From contig DLRL01000023.1 of NCBI GenBank assembly GCA_002501085.1, positions 9,856 to 45,339 on the forward strand: a stretch of 35,484 bases of DNA. Reading direction: 5' to 3'. This DNA is from Gemmatimonadales bacterium UBA7889 (lineage in GTDB: Bacteria; Gemmatimonadota; Gemmatimonadetes; Longimicrobiales; Gaopeijiaceae). A program made the translations under genes and the position numbers. Positions 1 through 8,045 of this stretch are shown here, one piece after another; the stretch's first letter is position 1; each line of letters opens with the position of its first letter. The notes below the pieces were generated by a model. That model was not told the origin of the DNA, did not search any database, and worked only from the letters and a program-made list of their open reading frames with translations.

Positions 1-1068
1 TTTTCTCCTTCAATTGACTTTGCGGGTAATTTGATCGCCCGCAAGCCGGGATCCAGTTCTGAGCTTTCTCCGATCATGCTCGGCTCCCACATCGATTCGG
101 TTCCTGGCGGCGGTAACTACGACGGACAAGTCGGTTCGATGGGTGCCCTAGAAGTTGCTGCTTCGCTGGCTGACGCAGCTCATACCACTCGACATCCACT
201 CGAAATCTTGATTTTCTCGAACGAGGAAGGGGGGAAAACGGGTAGCCGTGCCCTAGCCGGAGAGGTAGAGGGGTTCGAGTTGGATATAGTCACCGCTTCA
301 GGTTTTACGATCGCGGACGGCATTCAGCGACTCGGAGGGAACCCCAATCGCCTGGAGGAAGTGCGCCGGACGGATGGGTCGGCGGAGGCCTTTTTGGAGC
401 TACACATTGAGCAGGGTGCAGTATTGGACGCAGATGAGATCGACGTGGGAGTCGTCGAGGGGATTGTAGGAATCATGCGTTGGACCGTAACTGTTGATGG
501 CAGCACCAACCACGCCGGCACGACCCCTATGGACCGGCGGGCCGATGCGATGGTCGGTGCGGCGAGGTTCATCGATCTAGTCCATACAACTGCTCGTCGG
601 ATGCCAGGCCAACAAGTTGCTACAGTGGGCAGACTTGAAGCTGAACCAGGTGTACCTAATGTGATACCTGGTCGTGTCACTATGACGCTTGAGATCAGAG
701 ACCTCTCAATGGACGGCATTGAGCGTGTCTACAACGAAATCAATCGCAACTTGATCCGGATTACAGAAGGGACCAACACCCACTTCTCATTCCAACGTTT
801 CTATACAAGCAGGGCAGCTCCGACTGCTCCTTGGATTCGTGAGATCATCGAAACTTCTGCACGGGGCCTCGGACTTTCCACCCGCCGCATGCCCTCAGGA
901 GCCGGACACGACGCTCAGAGCATTGCACTCTTTGCACCGGTTGGAATGATATTCGTGCCCTCTGTAGCTGGCATCAGCCATGCACCTGACGAGCATACCA
1001 CCCCTCAGGATGTCATCAACGGCGCTAACGTCCTCCTGCAAACGCTGCTAGAGTTGGACCAGCGATAA
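1..1068 (+). CDS. M20-family N-carbamoyl-amino-acid hydrolase / allantoate amidohydrolase (5' partial)
   Basis: A zinc-dependent amidohydrolase of the M20 hydantoinase/carbamoylase group, expected to release ammonia and CO2 from an N-carbamoyl amino acid, allantoate or a ureidoglycolate-type substrate in the cytosol. Frame 1 is open from the first base (it reads FSPSIDFAGNLIAR), so the gene begins before the window and the TTG at 31 is internal. 355 codons are visible against a usual length near 410. Metal-site motifs are present in order: GSHIDSVP (His30 of the visible part), GGNYDG (Asp41), FSNEEGG (Glu-Glu), LHIEQG, and near the C-terminus GAGHDAQ and ISHAPDE with the last His ligand. The dimerisation-domain signature around NHAGTTPMDRR is also intact. 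The exact substrate cannot be read from this sequence. The next gene is convergent and ends 32 bp away. Confidence 0.88.
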   Translation, partial: FSPSIDFAGNLIARKPGSSSELSPIMLGSHIDSVPGGGNYDGQVGSMGALEVAASLADAAHTTRHPLEILIFSNEEGGKTGSRALAGEVEGFELDIVTASGFTIADGIQRLGGNPNRLEEVRRTDGSAEAFLELHIEQGAVLDADEIDVGVVEGIVGIMRWTVTVDGSTNHAGTTPMDRRADAMVGAARFIDLVHTTARRMPGQQVATVGRLEAEPGVPNVIPGRVTMTLEIRDLSMDGIERVYNEINRNLIRITEGTNTHFSFQRFYTSRAAPTAPWIREIIETSARGLGLSTRRMPSGAGHDAQSIALFAPVGMIFVPSVAGISHAPDEHTTPQDVINGANVLLQTLLELDQR

Positions 1069-1100
1069 GGTCCACTTAGCTGCACCTAAGAATCTCCGGA

Positions 1101-2318
1101 TCAGGTCGCAGCTCTTGGATCATTAACGCGGCGGAGAAGCCCCAGTCCCACGATAAACAGAACACTGATCGCCATCACAGCGAGCCGCTGGTTGCCACCA
1201 CTGGCCATGGCGATATAGCCAAATACTAGGGGGCCGACGACAGATGAAGACTTACCACACAGGGCATAGAAACCAAACATCTCTGCTTCCTTACCCTTTG
1301 GAATCAGTGCAGCCATAAATGCACGGCTGGCCGCCTGAACAGATCCCAAGCCGAATCCTGCTACCATCGCGAGTGCACCAAACCACAGTTTCGAGGTCGG
1401 AATGAAACCGATGCTGACCGCGACAAGAGTCCACATGACCAACACACCACTCAATATCTTCTTCGGACCCAGGAAGTCCGTAGGCTTCGCCAGTGCGAAG
1501 GCGCCAACTAGAGCCGCAATCTGGAGCGCTATGTACAGATAGACCAATTCATTCTGTGTATATCCAAACGTCGTCGATGCTACCGTACTCGACATGTAAA
1601 TTGCAGTGAGTACTCCATCTATATAGAAGAAGAATGCAAGCAGAAAGCGCCTCAGGTTCTTCTCCCGTAGTACCTCACCCAGGATCTCCCGGAAGTTGGT
1701 CACGCCCCACCGTGCAGCTCGACCAACGGACATGTCACTAGCCTGGTCCTGGGGAAGGAATAGGAACGAGGGGATCGAGAATAGGATGAAGAAAACTGCA
1801 ACCATGACCCATACCAGATCGATATTGGTCTCAATAAGAGGGAGAGCAAGCAGGAGGCCCACTGCCGAGCCTGCGTAACCCACTCCAAACCCAAGGCCAG
1901 ATACCCAACCTTGTTTATCCGAAGGGGCGATGTCAGGCAGGTAGGCATTATAGAATACCAGACAGGCCTCATACCCTACGTTTGCAAACACGAATACCCC
2001 GAATCCCCAAAGCACCGCTCCCGGGCCAAGCGTCGTAAATAATGCAACTCCTGTAACGCACATGGCGACGAAAAAGGCCATAAACCTCTTACGCATGCCT
2101 GCTCGGTCAGCGATGGCTCCCAGTAGAGGTGAGCTAACCGCAACAATCAGAGCAGAAAGAGAAACCGCCCGACCCCACCACCAGTCACCGATACTGTCGG
2201 TATTCCCCACAACGGTATTGATGTAATACACCTGGAAAACAACGGCCGTGATGACTGCCGGGTATACAGAATTTGCTAGATCGAAAAGCGCCCAGGCTCC
2301 GACTTGCTTCTTGTTCAC
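1101..2318 (-). CDS. MFS permease, UMF1 / Atg22-like family
   Basis: An inner-membrane transporter of 405 aa, hydrophobic throughout with about 11-12 predicted membrane segments. The N-terminus (MNKKQVGAWALFDLANSVYP) is typical of the UMF1 branch of the major facilitator superfamily, which includes the fungal vacuolar amino-acid effluxer Atg22. An MFS motif-A-like loop, LLGAIADRAGMRKR, lies after the second membrane segment. The start is GTG at 2318, supported by AAGGAG on the minus strand (plus positions 2325-2330) with a 6-nt spacer. It is transcribed divergently from the SDR gene and convergently to the amidohydrolase. Substrate is unknown; amino-acid export is only a family-based guess. 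Confidence 0.85.
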   Translation of the reverse strand: MNKKQVGAWALFDLANSVYPAVITAVVFQVYYINTVVGNTDSIGDWWWGRAVSLSALIVAVSSPLLGAIADRAGMRKRFMAFFVAMCVTGVALFTTLGPGAVLWGFGVFVFANVGYEACLVFYNAYLPDIAPSDKQGWVSGLGFGVGYAGSAVGLLLALPLIETNIDLVWVMVAVFFILFSIPSFLFLPQDQASDMSVGRAARWGVTNFREILGEVLREKNLRRFLLAFFFYIDGVLTAIYMSSTVASTTFGYTQNELVYLYIALQIAALVGAFALAKPTDFLGPKKILSGVLVMWTLVAVSIGFIPTSKLWFGALAMVAGFGLGSVQAASRAFMAALIPKGKEAEMFGFYALCGKSSSVVGPLVFGYIAMASGGNQRLAVMAISVLFIVGLGLLRRVNDPRAAT

Positions 2319-2479
2319 CCCAGTCTCCTTCGGACTGTAATACCCATTCAGGCTAGCCTCATCAGTAGAAATCTATCCATAGACAACCGATGCCTCAGTT
2401 GCGTCTTCCCGAGCGCTAAGCGAATCTCAGCAGCCCAGGCCAGTCGGCATGATAGAATTTCCCCAAAACCGAATACTCA

Positions 2480-3250
2480 ATGAACAGAATCGCGGGAAAG
2501 CGCGTCCTTATTACCGGTGCTTCAGCTGGCATCGGAGAAGCTTGTGCGAACGCCTTCGCAGAAAGTGGGGCTGATCTTCTCCTTTCCGCCAGGCGTGTCG
2601 AACGTGTCGAAGAGTTGGCTGCCCGCCTCTCTGAAGACCACGGTGTGCAGGTGCACACGGCCAGGCTCGACGTAACTGACTCGCCTGCAGTGACCGCATA
2701 CGTAGAGGAAATCGCTAATGCGGACCTTGTGCCAGATATCCTAATCAATAATGCGGGCAAAGCTGTTGGGCTTGATCTGCTGCACGAAGGATCGCTCGAT
2801 GACTGGGAGGACATGATCGACACCAACATAAAGGGACTACTTTATGTGTCCCGTGCCGTCATCCCACACATGGTCACCCGCAATTCCGGGCATGTCATCA
2901 ATATCGGTAGCATTGCGGGGCGCTGGGTCTACCCTAAGGGGGCAGTTTACAATGCGACCAAGTTTGCAGTCTGGGCGCTTAACGAGGGCATGAACATTGA
3001 CCTCGTTGGAACAAAAATTCGCGTCTCAAGCGTAGACCCTGGTATGACTGAGACAGAGTTTAGCGAGGTACGCTTCCATGGAGACAGGGAGCGAGCCAAT
3101 AAAGTCTACGAGGGAACTCAGCCACTCACAGGTGAGGACATTGCTGATGCAATCATTTACGTCGCAAACACACCTGAGCATGTCGACATCATCAATCTAG
3201 TCATGATGCCCACCCAGCAACGTCACGCTTTTGTGCTCCATCGCGAGTGA
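2480..3250 (+). CDS. Short-chain dehydrogenase/reductase, YdfG-like
   Basis: A cytosolic classical SDR of 256 aa that should oxidise or reduce a hydroxy/keto substrate with NAD(P)H. Visible hallmarks are the Rossmann motif TGASAGIG (residues 12-19), the Arg pair SARR after beta-2 that favours NADP, NNAG (90-93), the catalytic Ser144, and Tyr157-x3-Lys161 (YNATK). SVDPGMTETEF follows the active site. The C-terminal segment MMPTQQRHAFVLHR resembles the tail of the YdfG group (NADP-dependent 3-hydroxy acid / serine dehydrogenases). No good Shine-Dalgarno precedes the ATG. Its TGA overlaps the GTG of the following MFS gene (GTGA, 3247-3250), so the two are probably co-translated. A 3-hydroxy acid role is inferred. 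Confidence 0.88.
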   Translation: MNRIAGKRVLITGASAGIGEACANAFAESGADLLLSARRVERVEELAARLSEDHGVQVHTARLDVTDSPAVTAYVEEIANADLVPDILINNAGKAVGLDLLHEGSLDDWEDMIDTNIKGLLYVSRAVIPHMVTRNSGHVINIGSIAGRWVYPKGAVYNATKFAVWALNEGMNIDLVGTKIRVSSVDPGMTETEFSEVRFHGDRERANKVYEGTQPLTGEDIADAIIYVANTPEHVDIINLVMMPTQQRHAFVLHRE

Positions 3251-4452
3251 AGGATAGCTCACCGTACGTCATTGTCTTTACACTTTGGCTGCTCGTCTTC
3301 TCCTCGGCGAGCCAGACCATGATTATCTCGCCGATCCTTCCTCAGATCGGCGATGACCTCGGAATAGCAGACGCCGCACTAGGAACACTAGTGTCCGTAT
3401 ACTCTCTGATGGTGGGCATCTTCGCGATCCTCTCTGGTCCAGTATCAGACCGCATCGGACGCCGCCGGATTCTGCTGATCGGCTGTGGTACCATGACTGT
3501 CGCACTTATGCTACACATGCTTGTGTCTGACTACGCTTCATTCATTGCAGTGCGGGTGTTTGCGGGTATGGCAGGCGGCATATTGAGTGGGGCTGCGGTT
3601 TCCTATATCGGAGACTATTTCCCATATGAACGACGTGGTTGGGCGACTGGATGGGTCATGAGTGGGTCCGCGCTCGGTCAAGTTGCAGGCATTCCGATCG
3701 GAATCGTCCTGGCAGACCAATGGGGTTTCAAGGCACCCTTCTATATCTTCGCCGTAACGATGGCAGCGACAATCCTGCTGCTCTTTTTCAGGGTTCCACA
3801 GCCTCCTGGAAAGCAATCACTAGAGCAATTAACTGTAGGGAAAGCGGCGGCGGATTACGCCGCAATGCTCCGGCGACCTGAAGTAGCCTGGGCAGCACTC
3901 GCTTACTTCATGATGTTCCTTGGAGTTTCTATTTTCATAGTCTATCTCCCGACCTGGCTCGAGCGAGATCTCGGTATTTCTGGAAACGAGCTAGCGCTGA
4001 TGTTCGCAGTGGGTGGCATCGCCAACGTCCTGACGGGACCTCAAGCTGGGAAGTGGTCAGATCGGATAGGCCGGAAGGGTATTATCCTCCTTGCATGTAT
4101 CGGGCTGTCATCCTTGATGCTGCTCACGGTCCCACTTGTGACCAATCTTATAACGGCGTGTGTCTTCTTCTTCCTGACTATGATGCTCGTAGCCATGAGA
4201 ATTAGTCCCTTCTCTGCACTACTTACTGCTTTGGTCAATGATGACCGACGCGGCTCACTCATGAGTTTAGCGGTCGCGCTGGGACAGATGGGTTTCGCAC
4301 TTGGTGGAGCGATAGCAGGACCTCTTTTCGCTGGAATCGGGTATAGCGCGAACACTGTTCTTGGAGCCATTTTTGTGCTCGCGATGGGTCTCATTGTATG
4401 GTTCTTTATCCCTGAACCCCCCATCCGAACTACTCTGGCCGCAGCAGACTGA
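3247..4452 (+). CDS. MFS drug:H+ antiporter-like permease
   Basis: A 401-aa major facilitator permease with 12 hydrophobic segments. Motif A is present as GPVSDRIGRRRI in the loop after TM2, and a second copy, GKWSDRIGRKGI, lies in the C-terminal half. This is the two-fold repeat expected of MFS proteins and resembles the DHA1/AraJ-type efflux group. The start is GTG at 3247, overlapping the SDR stop by 4 nt. Pairing with a YdfG-like reductase suggests that the permease moves a substrate or product of that enzyme, but nothing in the sequence identifies it. A weak terminator candidate follows about 15 bp after the stop. Confidence 0.85.
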   Translation: MKDSSPYVIVFTLWLLVFSSASQTMIISPILPQIGDDLGIADAALGTLVSVYSLMVGIFAILSGPVSDRIGRRRILLIGCGTMTVALMLHMLVSDYASFIAVRVFAGMAGGILSGAAVSYIGDYFPYERRGWATGWVMSGSALGQVAGIPIGIVLADQWGFKAPFYIFAVTMAATILLLFFRVPQPPGKQSLEQLTVGKAAADYAAMLRRPEVAWAALAYFMMFLGVSIFIVYLPTWLERDLGISGNELALMFAVGGIANVLTGPQAGKWSDRIGRKGIILLACIGLSSLMLLTVPLVTNLITACVFFFLTMMLVAMRISPFSALLTALVNDDRRGSLMSLAVALGQMGFALGGAIAGPLFAGIGYSANTVLGAIFVLAMGLIVWFFIPEPPIRTTLAAAD

Positions 4453-4467
4453 ATCGCAACCCCTATC

Positions 4468-4498
4468 GCCTAAGCTAGGCCTTCATATCTTTTTTTTT
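4468..4498 (+). terminator. Weak intrinsic terminator candidate after the SDR-MFS operon
   Basis: A short inverted repeat, GCCTA (4468-4472) and TAGGC (4476-4480) around a 3-nt loop, is followed eight bases later by a run of nine T (4490-4498). The stem is only 5 bp and the T-run is not directly adjacent, so this is a weak candidate. Its place just after the MFS stop and before the accA promoter candidate supports the reading. Confidence 0.35.
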
Positions 4499-4550
4499 AC
4501 TTTAAAATCAGGGTGCCTTACCACCCAGGACACTTCTGTGGATAGAGATT

Positions 4551-4577
4551 CTGACAATGCGCTAGGCTTCCTATTAT
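4551..4577 (+). promoter_or_regulatory. Candidate sigma-70-type promoter for accA-ricT-metG
   Basis: CTGACA (4551-4556) matches the -35 consensus at five of six positions, and TATTAT (4572-4577) matches the -10 at five of six. The spacing is 15 bp, shorter than the optimal 17. It lies in the only gap before accA and after the candidate terminator. Transcription would start near 4583, inside the inverted repeat described next. Confidence 0.35.
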
Positions 4578-4581
4578 TTGA

Positions 4582-4616
4582 GAGAACCTCTTACGGTTCT
4601 CCGAGAAGCAAGAACC
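4582..4616 (+). promoter_or_regulatory. Structured leader with two mutually exclusive hairpins before accA
   Basis: GAGAACC (4582-4588) and GGTTCTC (4595-4601) form a perfect 7-bp stem with a 6-nt loop. A second AGAACC at 4611-4616 can instead pair with GGTTCT at 4595-4600, making a competing stem that ends four bases before the accA ATG. No clear Shine-Dalgarno is visible before that ATG, so folding here could affect initiation. The two pairings are seen directly; regulation is inference. Confidence 0.4.
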
Positions 4617-4620
4617 GGTC

Positions 4621-5571
4621 ATGCCTTTAGAATTCGAGCACGGCATCCTAGGGGTCCAGGTCCAGATCGATAAGCTACTCGACCTTGCTGACCGCAAGGG
4701 CATCGACGTATCAAGCGAGGTAGAGGTTCTTCGGGAGAAGCTCCTCGAGATTAGTCAACAAACGTACGAGAACCTAAGTCCTATGGAGCAAGTTCTCGTT
4801 GCGAGACATCCTCAGCGACCATACACACTCGACTATATCGATCTTATATGCACCGATTGGATCGAACTACATGGTGATCGTGCATTCCGAGACGACCAAG
4901 CAATTGTAGGAGGATGGGCTCGTATACGTGGGCGCACAGTCATGATGATTGGCCATCAAAAAGGCCGCTCTATGAAAGAGAACTTAGACCGAAATTTCGG
5001 CATGCCCCACCCTGAGGGTTACCGGAAGGCACTCCGTCTGATGAAACAAGCAGAGAAGTTCGGGCGACCTGTTGTTACGCTCATCGACACCCCGGGCGCT
5101 TATCCAGGTATTGGAGCAGAAGAGCGGGGCCAGGGGGAAGCAATTGCGACAAATCTCCGGGAAATGGCACGATTAAGAACACCTCTTATAAGCGTGATAA
5201 TCGGTGAAGGCGGATCAGGAGGTGCCCTCGCCCTAGGTGTCACCGACCGGATTATGATGCTTGAGCACTCAGTTTATTCAGTGATCTCACCCGAAGGCTG
5301 CTCAGCAATATTGTGGCGCTCCGCAGAACATCGCGAAGAAGCCGCCAGTGCCCTGCAGCTAACAGCTAACGATCTACTTGATCACGGTGTATGTGATGAA
5401 ATCATCCCTGAACCGGTAGGTGGCGCGCATTCAAATTGGGACAGTGCTGGGGCTCATCTTGAAGATACCCTAGACCGAGTCCTCTCTGAGCTTGCAGAAC
5501 TGACAATTGAACAATTACTCGAAAGTCGGTGGGCAAAGTACGAAGCAATTGGAACATGGCGTGAAGCATGA
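4621..5571 (+). CDS. accA: Acetyl-CoA carboxylase carboxyltransferase subunit alpha
   Basis: The alpha half of the carboxyltransferase that, with AccD, moves the carboxyl group from carboxybiotin to acetyl-CoA to make malonyl-CoA, the first committed step of fatty-acid synthesis in the cytosol. At 316 aa it is close to the usual 315-320. Visible family blocks are the helical N-terminus with ARHPQRPYTLDYI, GDRAFRDDQAIVGG, GHQKGRSMKENLDRNFGMP, EGYRKALRLMKQAEKFGRP, DTPGAYPGIGAEERGQ, and the oxyanion-type Gly-rich EGGSGGALALG followed by YSVISPEGCSAILW. The ATG at 4621 fits homologous N-termini although its ribosome-binding site is weak. accD and the biotin carboxylase genes are not in the window. 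The stop overlaps ricT by 4 nt (ATGA at 5568). Confidence 0.96.
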   Translation: MPLEFEHGILGVQVQIDKLLDLADRKGIDVSSEVEVLREKLLEISQQTYENLSPMEQVLVARHPQRPYTLDYIDLICTDWIELHGDRAFRDDQAIVGGWARIRGRTVMMIGHQKGRSMKENLDRNFGMPHPEGYRKALRLMKQAEKFGRPVVTLIDTPGAYPGIGAEERGQGEAIATNLREMARLRTPLISVIIGEGGSGGALALGVTDRIMMLEHSVYSVISPEGCSAILWRSAEHREEAASALQLTANDLLDHGVCDEIIPEPVGGAHSNWDSAGAHLEDTLDRVLSELAELTIEQLLESRWAKYEAIGTWREA

Positions 5572-6413
5572 GTGACGATAGAGTCTGGAGCGGTTTTGCA
5601 GAGATTTCGTTCAAGGGTAATCGGAAGGATTATTTCGGCTACACTAACCTTGATCTGCGTCCCGACTTACATGTGATTGTCGAGGTAGACCAGGGTAAGG
5701 ACTTGGGGAAAGTGACAGCCGTAGGAGCGATCGCTGAGAGGAAGTGCTCCTCCTCGAACGGAGGTTGCACAACACCGGCTCCAGAGAAGAAGGTTCTTCG
5801 GATTGCTCACTCAGACGATATCGGAAAAAGTCAGACACTCCGAAAAGATGAAGACCGAGTACGAGTGGAAGCCCGTAAGTTGGTAACTAAGCACCAATTG
5901 AGCATGAAGGTGACAGATGCAGAGTGGCAATTCGATCGTAATAGGCTCACCGTGTACTTTACAGCTGAGAAACGTGTTGACTTCCGCCAGCTCGTACGAG
6001 CTTTAGCAAGCAAGTTTAAGGCTCGCATCCAACTAAAGCAGATCGGAGTACGGGATGAAGCTGCACTCCTAGGAGGAGTGGGCCGCTGCGGGCGAGAGCT
6101 ATGCTGCTCCACCTGGCTACCTGAACTTAAGCCAGTCAGTCTTCAACTCGCCAAAAGTCAGGGGCTCTCTTTAAACCCCTCCCAAATCAGTGGATGCTGT
6201 GGCAGACTGATGTGCTGCCTCATGTACGAGCACCGTACCTACGTAGAAGCCCGACGGAGATTCCCACGTGAAGGTCGTAAGATCCGCACGGAAAGAGGGC
6301 TCGAGCGTGTGGTAACAATCGATATCTGGAATGATACAGTTTTGCTCAAGAATGATGAGGGCACCCGTCGTACGTTGACGCTTGAGCAACTAGAGGGAGA
6401 GGTCTTACAGTGA
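5568..6413 (+). CDS. ricT: RicT / PSP1-domain protein (YaaT family)
   Basis: A 281-aa cytosolic PSP1 C-terminal domain protein. In Bacillus subtilis the homologue RicT (YaaT) forms the Fe-S-binding Y-complex with RicA and RicF, which affects RNase Y processing and development. Outside Firmicutes its role is less clear. The conserved cysteine signatures are intact: CGRELCC (Cys174, 179, 180) and CCGRLMCC (Cys210, 211, 216, 217), followed by MYEHRTYVEARRRFP and an SH3-like C-terminus. An extra pair, Cys60 and Cys67 in a Ser/Gly-rich loop, sits in the N-terminal half. No ricA or ricF is present nearby. The gene overlaps accA (ATGA) and metG (GTGA), and the ricT-metG pairing recurs in many bacteria. 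Cluster binding here is inferred from the cysteines. Confidence 0.92.
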   Translation: MSDDRVWSGFAEISFKGNRKDYFGYTNLDLRPDLHVIVEVDQGKDLGKVTAVGAIAERKCSSSNGGCTTPAPEKKVLRIAHSDDIGKSQTLRKDEDRVRVEARKLVTKHQLSMKVTDAEWQFDRNRLTVYFTAEKRVDFRQLVRALASKFKARIQLKQIGVRDEAALLGGVGRCGRELCCSTWLPELKPVSLQLAKSQGLSLNPSQISGCCGRLMCCLMYEHRTYVEARRRFPREGRKIRTERGLERVVTIDIWNDTVLLKNDEGTRRTLTLEQLEGEVLQ

Positions 6414-7972
6414 GTGATGCCAGGCGTCTCTTCATCACAACCCCCATCTACTACGCTTCGGGTGAACCTCATATCGGCCACGCCTATGCGACGATTCTCG
6501 CAGATTTAATCGCACGCTTTGGTCGACAAACTGGAGCTGATGTCTTCTTCCTCACCGGTACCGACGAACACGGCCAAAAGATACAGGAAGAGGCTGAGCT
6601 TCAGGGCATTCAACCAATCGAACTGTGTGATACCATGGCGACCGCCTTCGGCAAGGCATGGGAAACTCTGGAGATTTCACATAACCGTTTCATACGGACT
6701 ACAGAACCTGAGCATATCGCTGTTGTAACTGCCTTTCTTCAGCGCCTCTGGGACCGTGGTGAGATTTATGATGGGGTATACTCAGGGTGGTACTGCGTAT
6801 CTGACGAGCGTTACTGGACTGACAAGGACCTCGGACCGGGAGGCACCTGCTCAATCTGCAGCCAGAAGGTTACGCATGTAGAAGAAAAAAACTACTTCTT
6901 CAAGATGAGTAATTACCAAGACGCCTTGGTCCAACACATCGAAGACAATCCAGACTGGATCATCCCGGAGATTAGACGAAACGAGGTCCTGGGCTTCTTG
7001 AAACAACCTCTTGCTGACCTTTCAATTTCACGACCGAGGAGCCGGATCTCCTGGGGGATACCGCTACCTTTTGATGAGGATCACGTAGCCTATGTCTGGG
7101 TGGATGCCCTAATCAACTACCTCACAGCCTCAGGAGCGATTAACCCTGAGGCCCCACCAAGTGAGCAGGGCTTTGAGGATGTGTCCGATTCGTGGTGGCC
7201 TTGCGATTTGCACCTGATCGGCAAGGACATTCTTACGAACCACGCGGTTTACTGGCCGACACTACTGATGGGTGCCGGTCTCCCAGTCCAACGACAGATC
7301 TTATCTCACGGATGGTGGATTGTGGGAGACACAAAGATGTCCAAATCACTTGGAAACGTAGTAGACCCACTAGCACTGCAAGAAGATTTTGGAACTGATG
7401 CCGTACGCTGGTATCTACTTCGGGAGATGCCAACTGGTTCAGATTCCTCATTTACGCCAGAACGGTTTATGGCACGCTACAATGAGCTCTCTAATGTGCT
7501 TGGCAATCTTGTGAGTCGTTCAATTGCGATGGTCTCGAAGTACCGAGACGGAATTGTACCCACCTCCAAAGATGATGGTCTTTCCAGCGAAATCAGTCAG
7601 GCATTAGCTAGTAATCATGAGGCGATAGCTGATTGCCGTATACACGAAGCGCTCGCAGCTAGTATGGACCTAGCCAGGGCCGCAAACGTCTATGTAGAGG
7701 ACCGCCAGCCCTGGACACAGGCCAAAGATCCCAATGCAGCACAAGAACTAGATGAGACCTTGGCCACCTTAGTACGGGTCCTCTGCGTGCTTTGCGCCCT
7801 CTTAGAACCTGTTGTTCCGGGTAAAATGGCTGAACTTGTACTGAAGCTTGGACTTGATACTCTTCCATCATTGGAAACTTCCCTAACAGTCAACCTTGCC
7901 GGTAACCGTTTAGAGGTAAGTGATCCGCTTTTCCCGCGAATCGAGCCATCTTGGTCTGGGGATTTGGGTTGA
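6410..7972 (+). CDS. metG: Methionyl-tRNA synthetase, short form
   Basis: Class I aminoacyl-tRNA synthetase that charges tRNA-Met. Signature motifs are HIGH exactly as His21-Ile-Gly-His24, KMSKS at residues 309-313, and WVDALINYLT and GKDILTNHAVYWP in the catalytic core. The connective zinc region has one full knuckle (GTCSIC), but the first knuckle is reduced to WYCVSDE with a single Cys. The anticodon-binding helical domain follows. At 520 aa it lacks the C-terminal EMAP/tRNA-binding dimer domain of the E. coli-type enzyme and resembles the short Thermus-type form. Start is GTG at 6410 overlapping the ricT stop (GTGA). Confidence 0.96.
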   Translation: MSDARRLFITTPIYYASGEPHIGHAYATILADLIARFGRQTGADVFFLTGTDEHGQKIQEEAELQGIQPIELCDTMATAFGKAWETLEISHNRFIRTTEPEHIAVVTAFLQRLWDRGEIYDGVYSGWYCVSDERYWTDKDLGPGGTCSICSQKVTHVEEKNYFFKMSNYQDALVQHIEDNPDWIIPEIRRNEVLGFLKQPLADLSISRPRSRISWGIPLPFDEDHVAYVWVDALINYLTASGAINPEAPPSEQGFEDVSDSWWPCDLHLIGKDILTNHAVYWPTLLMGAGLPVQRQILSHGWWIVGDTKMSKSLGNVVDPLALQEDFGTDAVRWYLLREMPTGSDSSFTPERFMARYNELSNVLGNLVSRSIAMVSKYRDGIVPTSKDDGLSSEISQALASNHEAIADCRIHEALAASMDLARAANVYVEDRQPWTQAKDPNAAQELDETLATLVRVLCVLCALLEPVVPGKMAELVLKLGLDTLPSLETSLTVNLAGNRLEVSDPLFPRIEPSWSGDLG

Positions 7973-8045
7973 CGCTCAGTTCAACCTTCGTCTACTTTTT
8001 CCGTTGTAAATGAGGGTCCCGCCAAAGCATTGAGCGATATTACGG

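Noticed and set aside
1055..1090. Small hairpins between the convergent amidohydrolase and UMF1 genes as a bidirectional terminator
   Set aside because: Stems of 5-6 bp, one spanning the stop codon, and no T-run on either strand.
2416..2829. 137-codon minus-strand frame overlapping the SDR gene and its upstream gap
   Set aside because: The SDR frame has all catalytic motifs; this one is Ser/Arg-rich with no recognisable feature.
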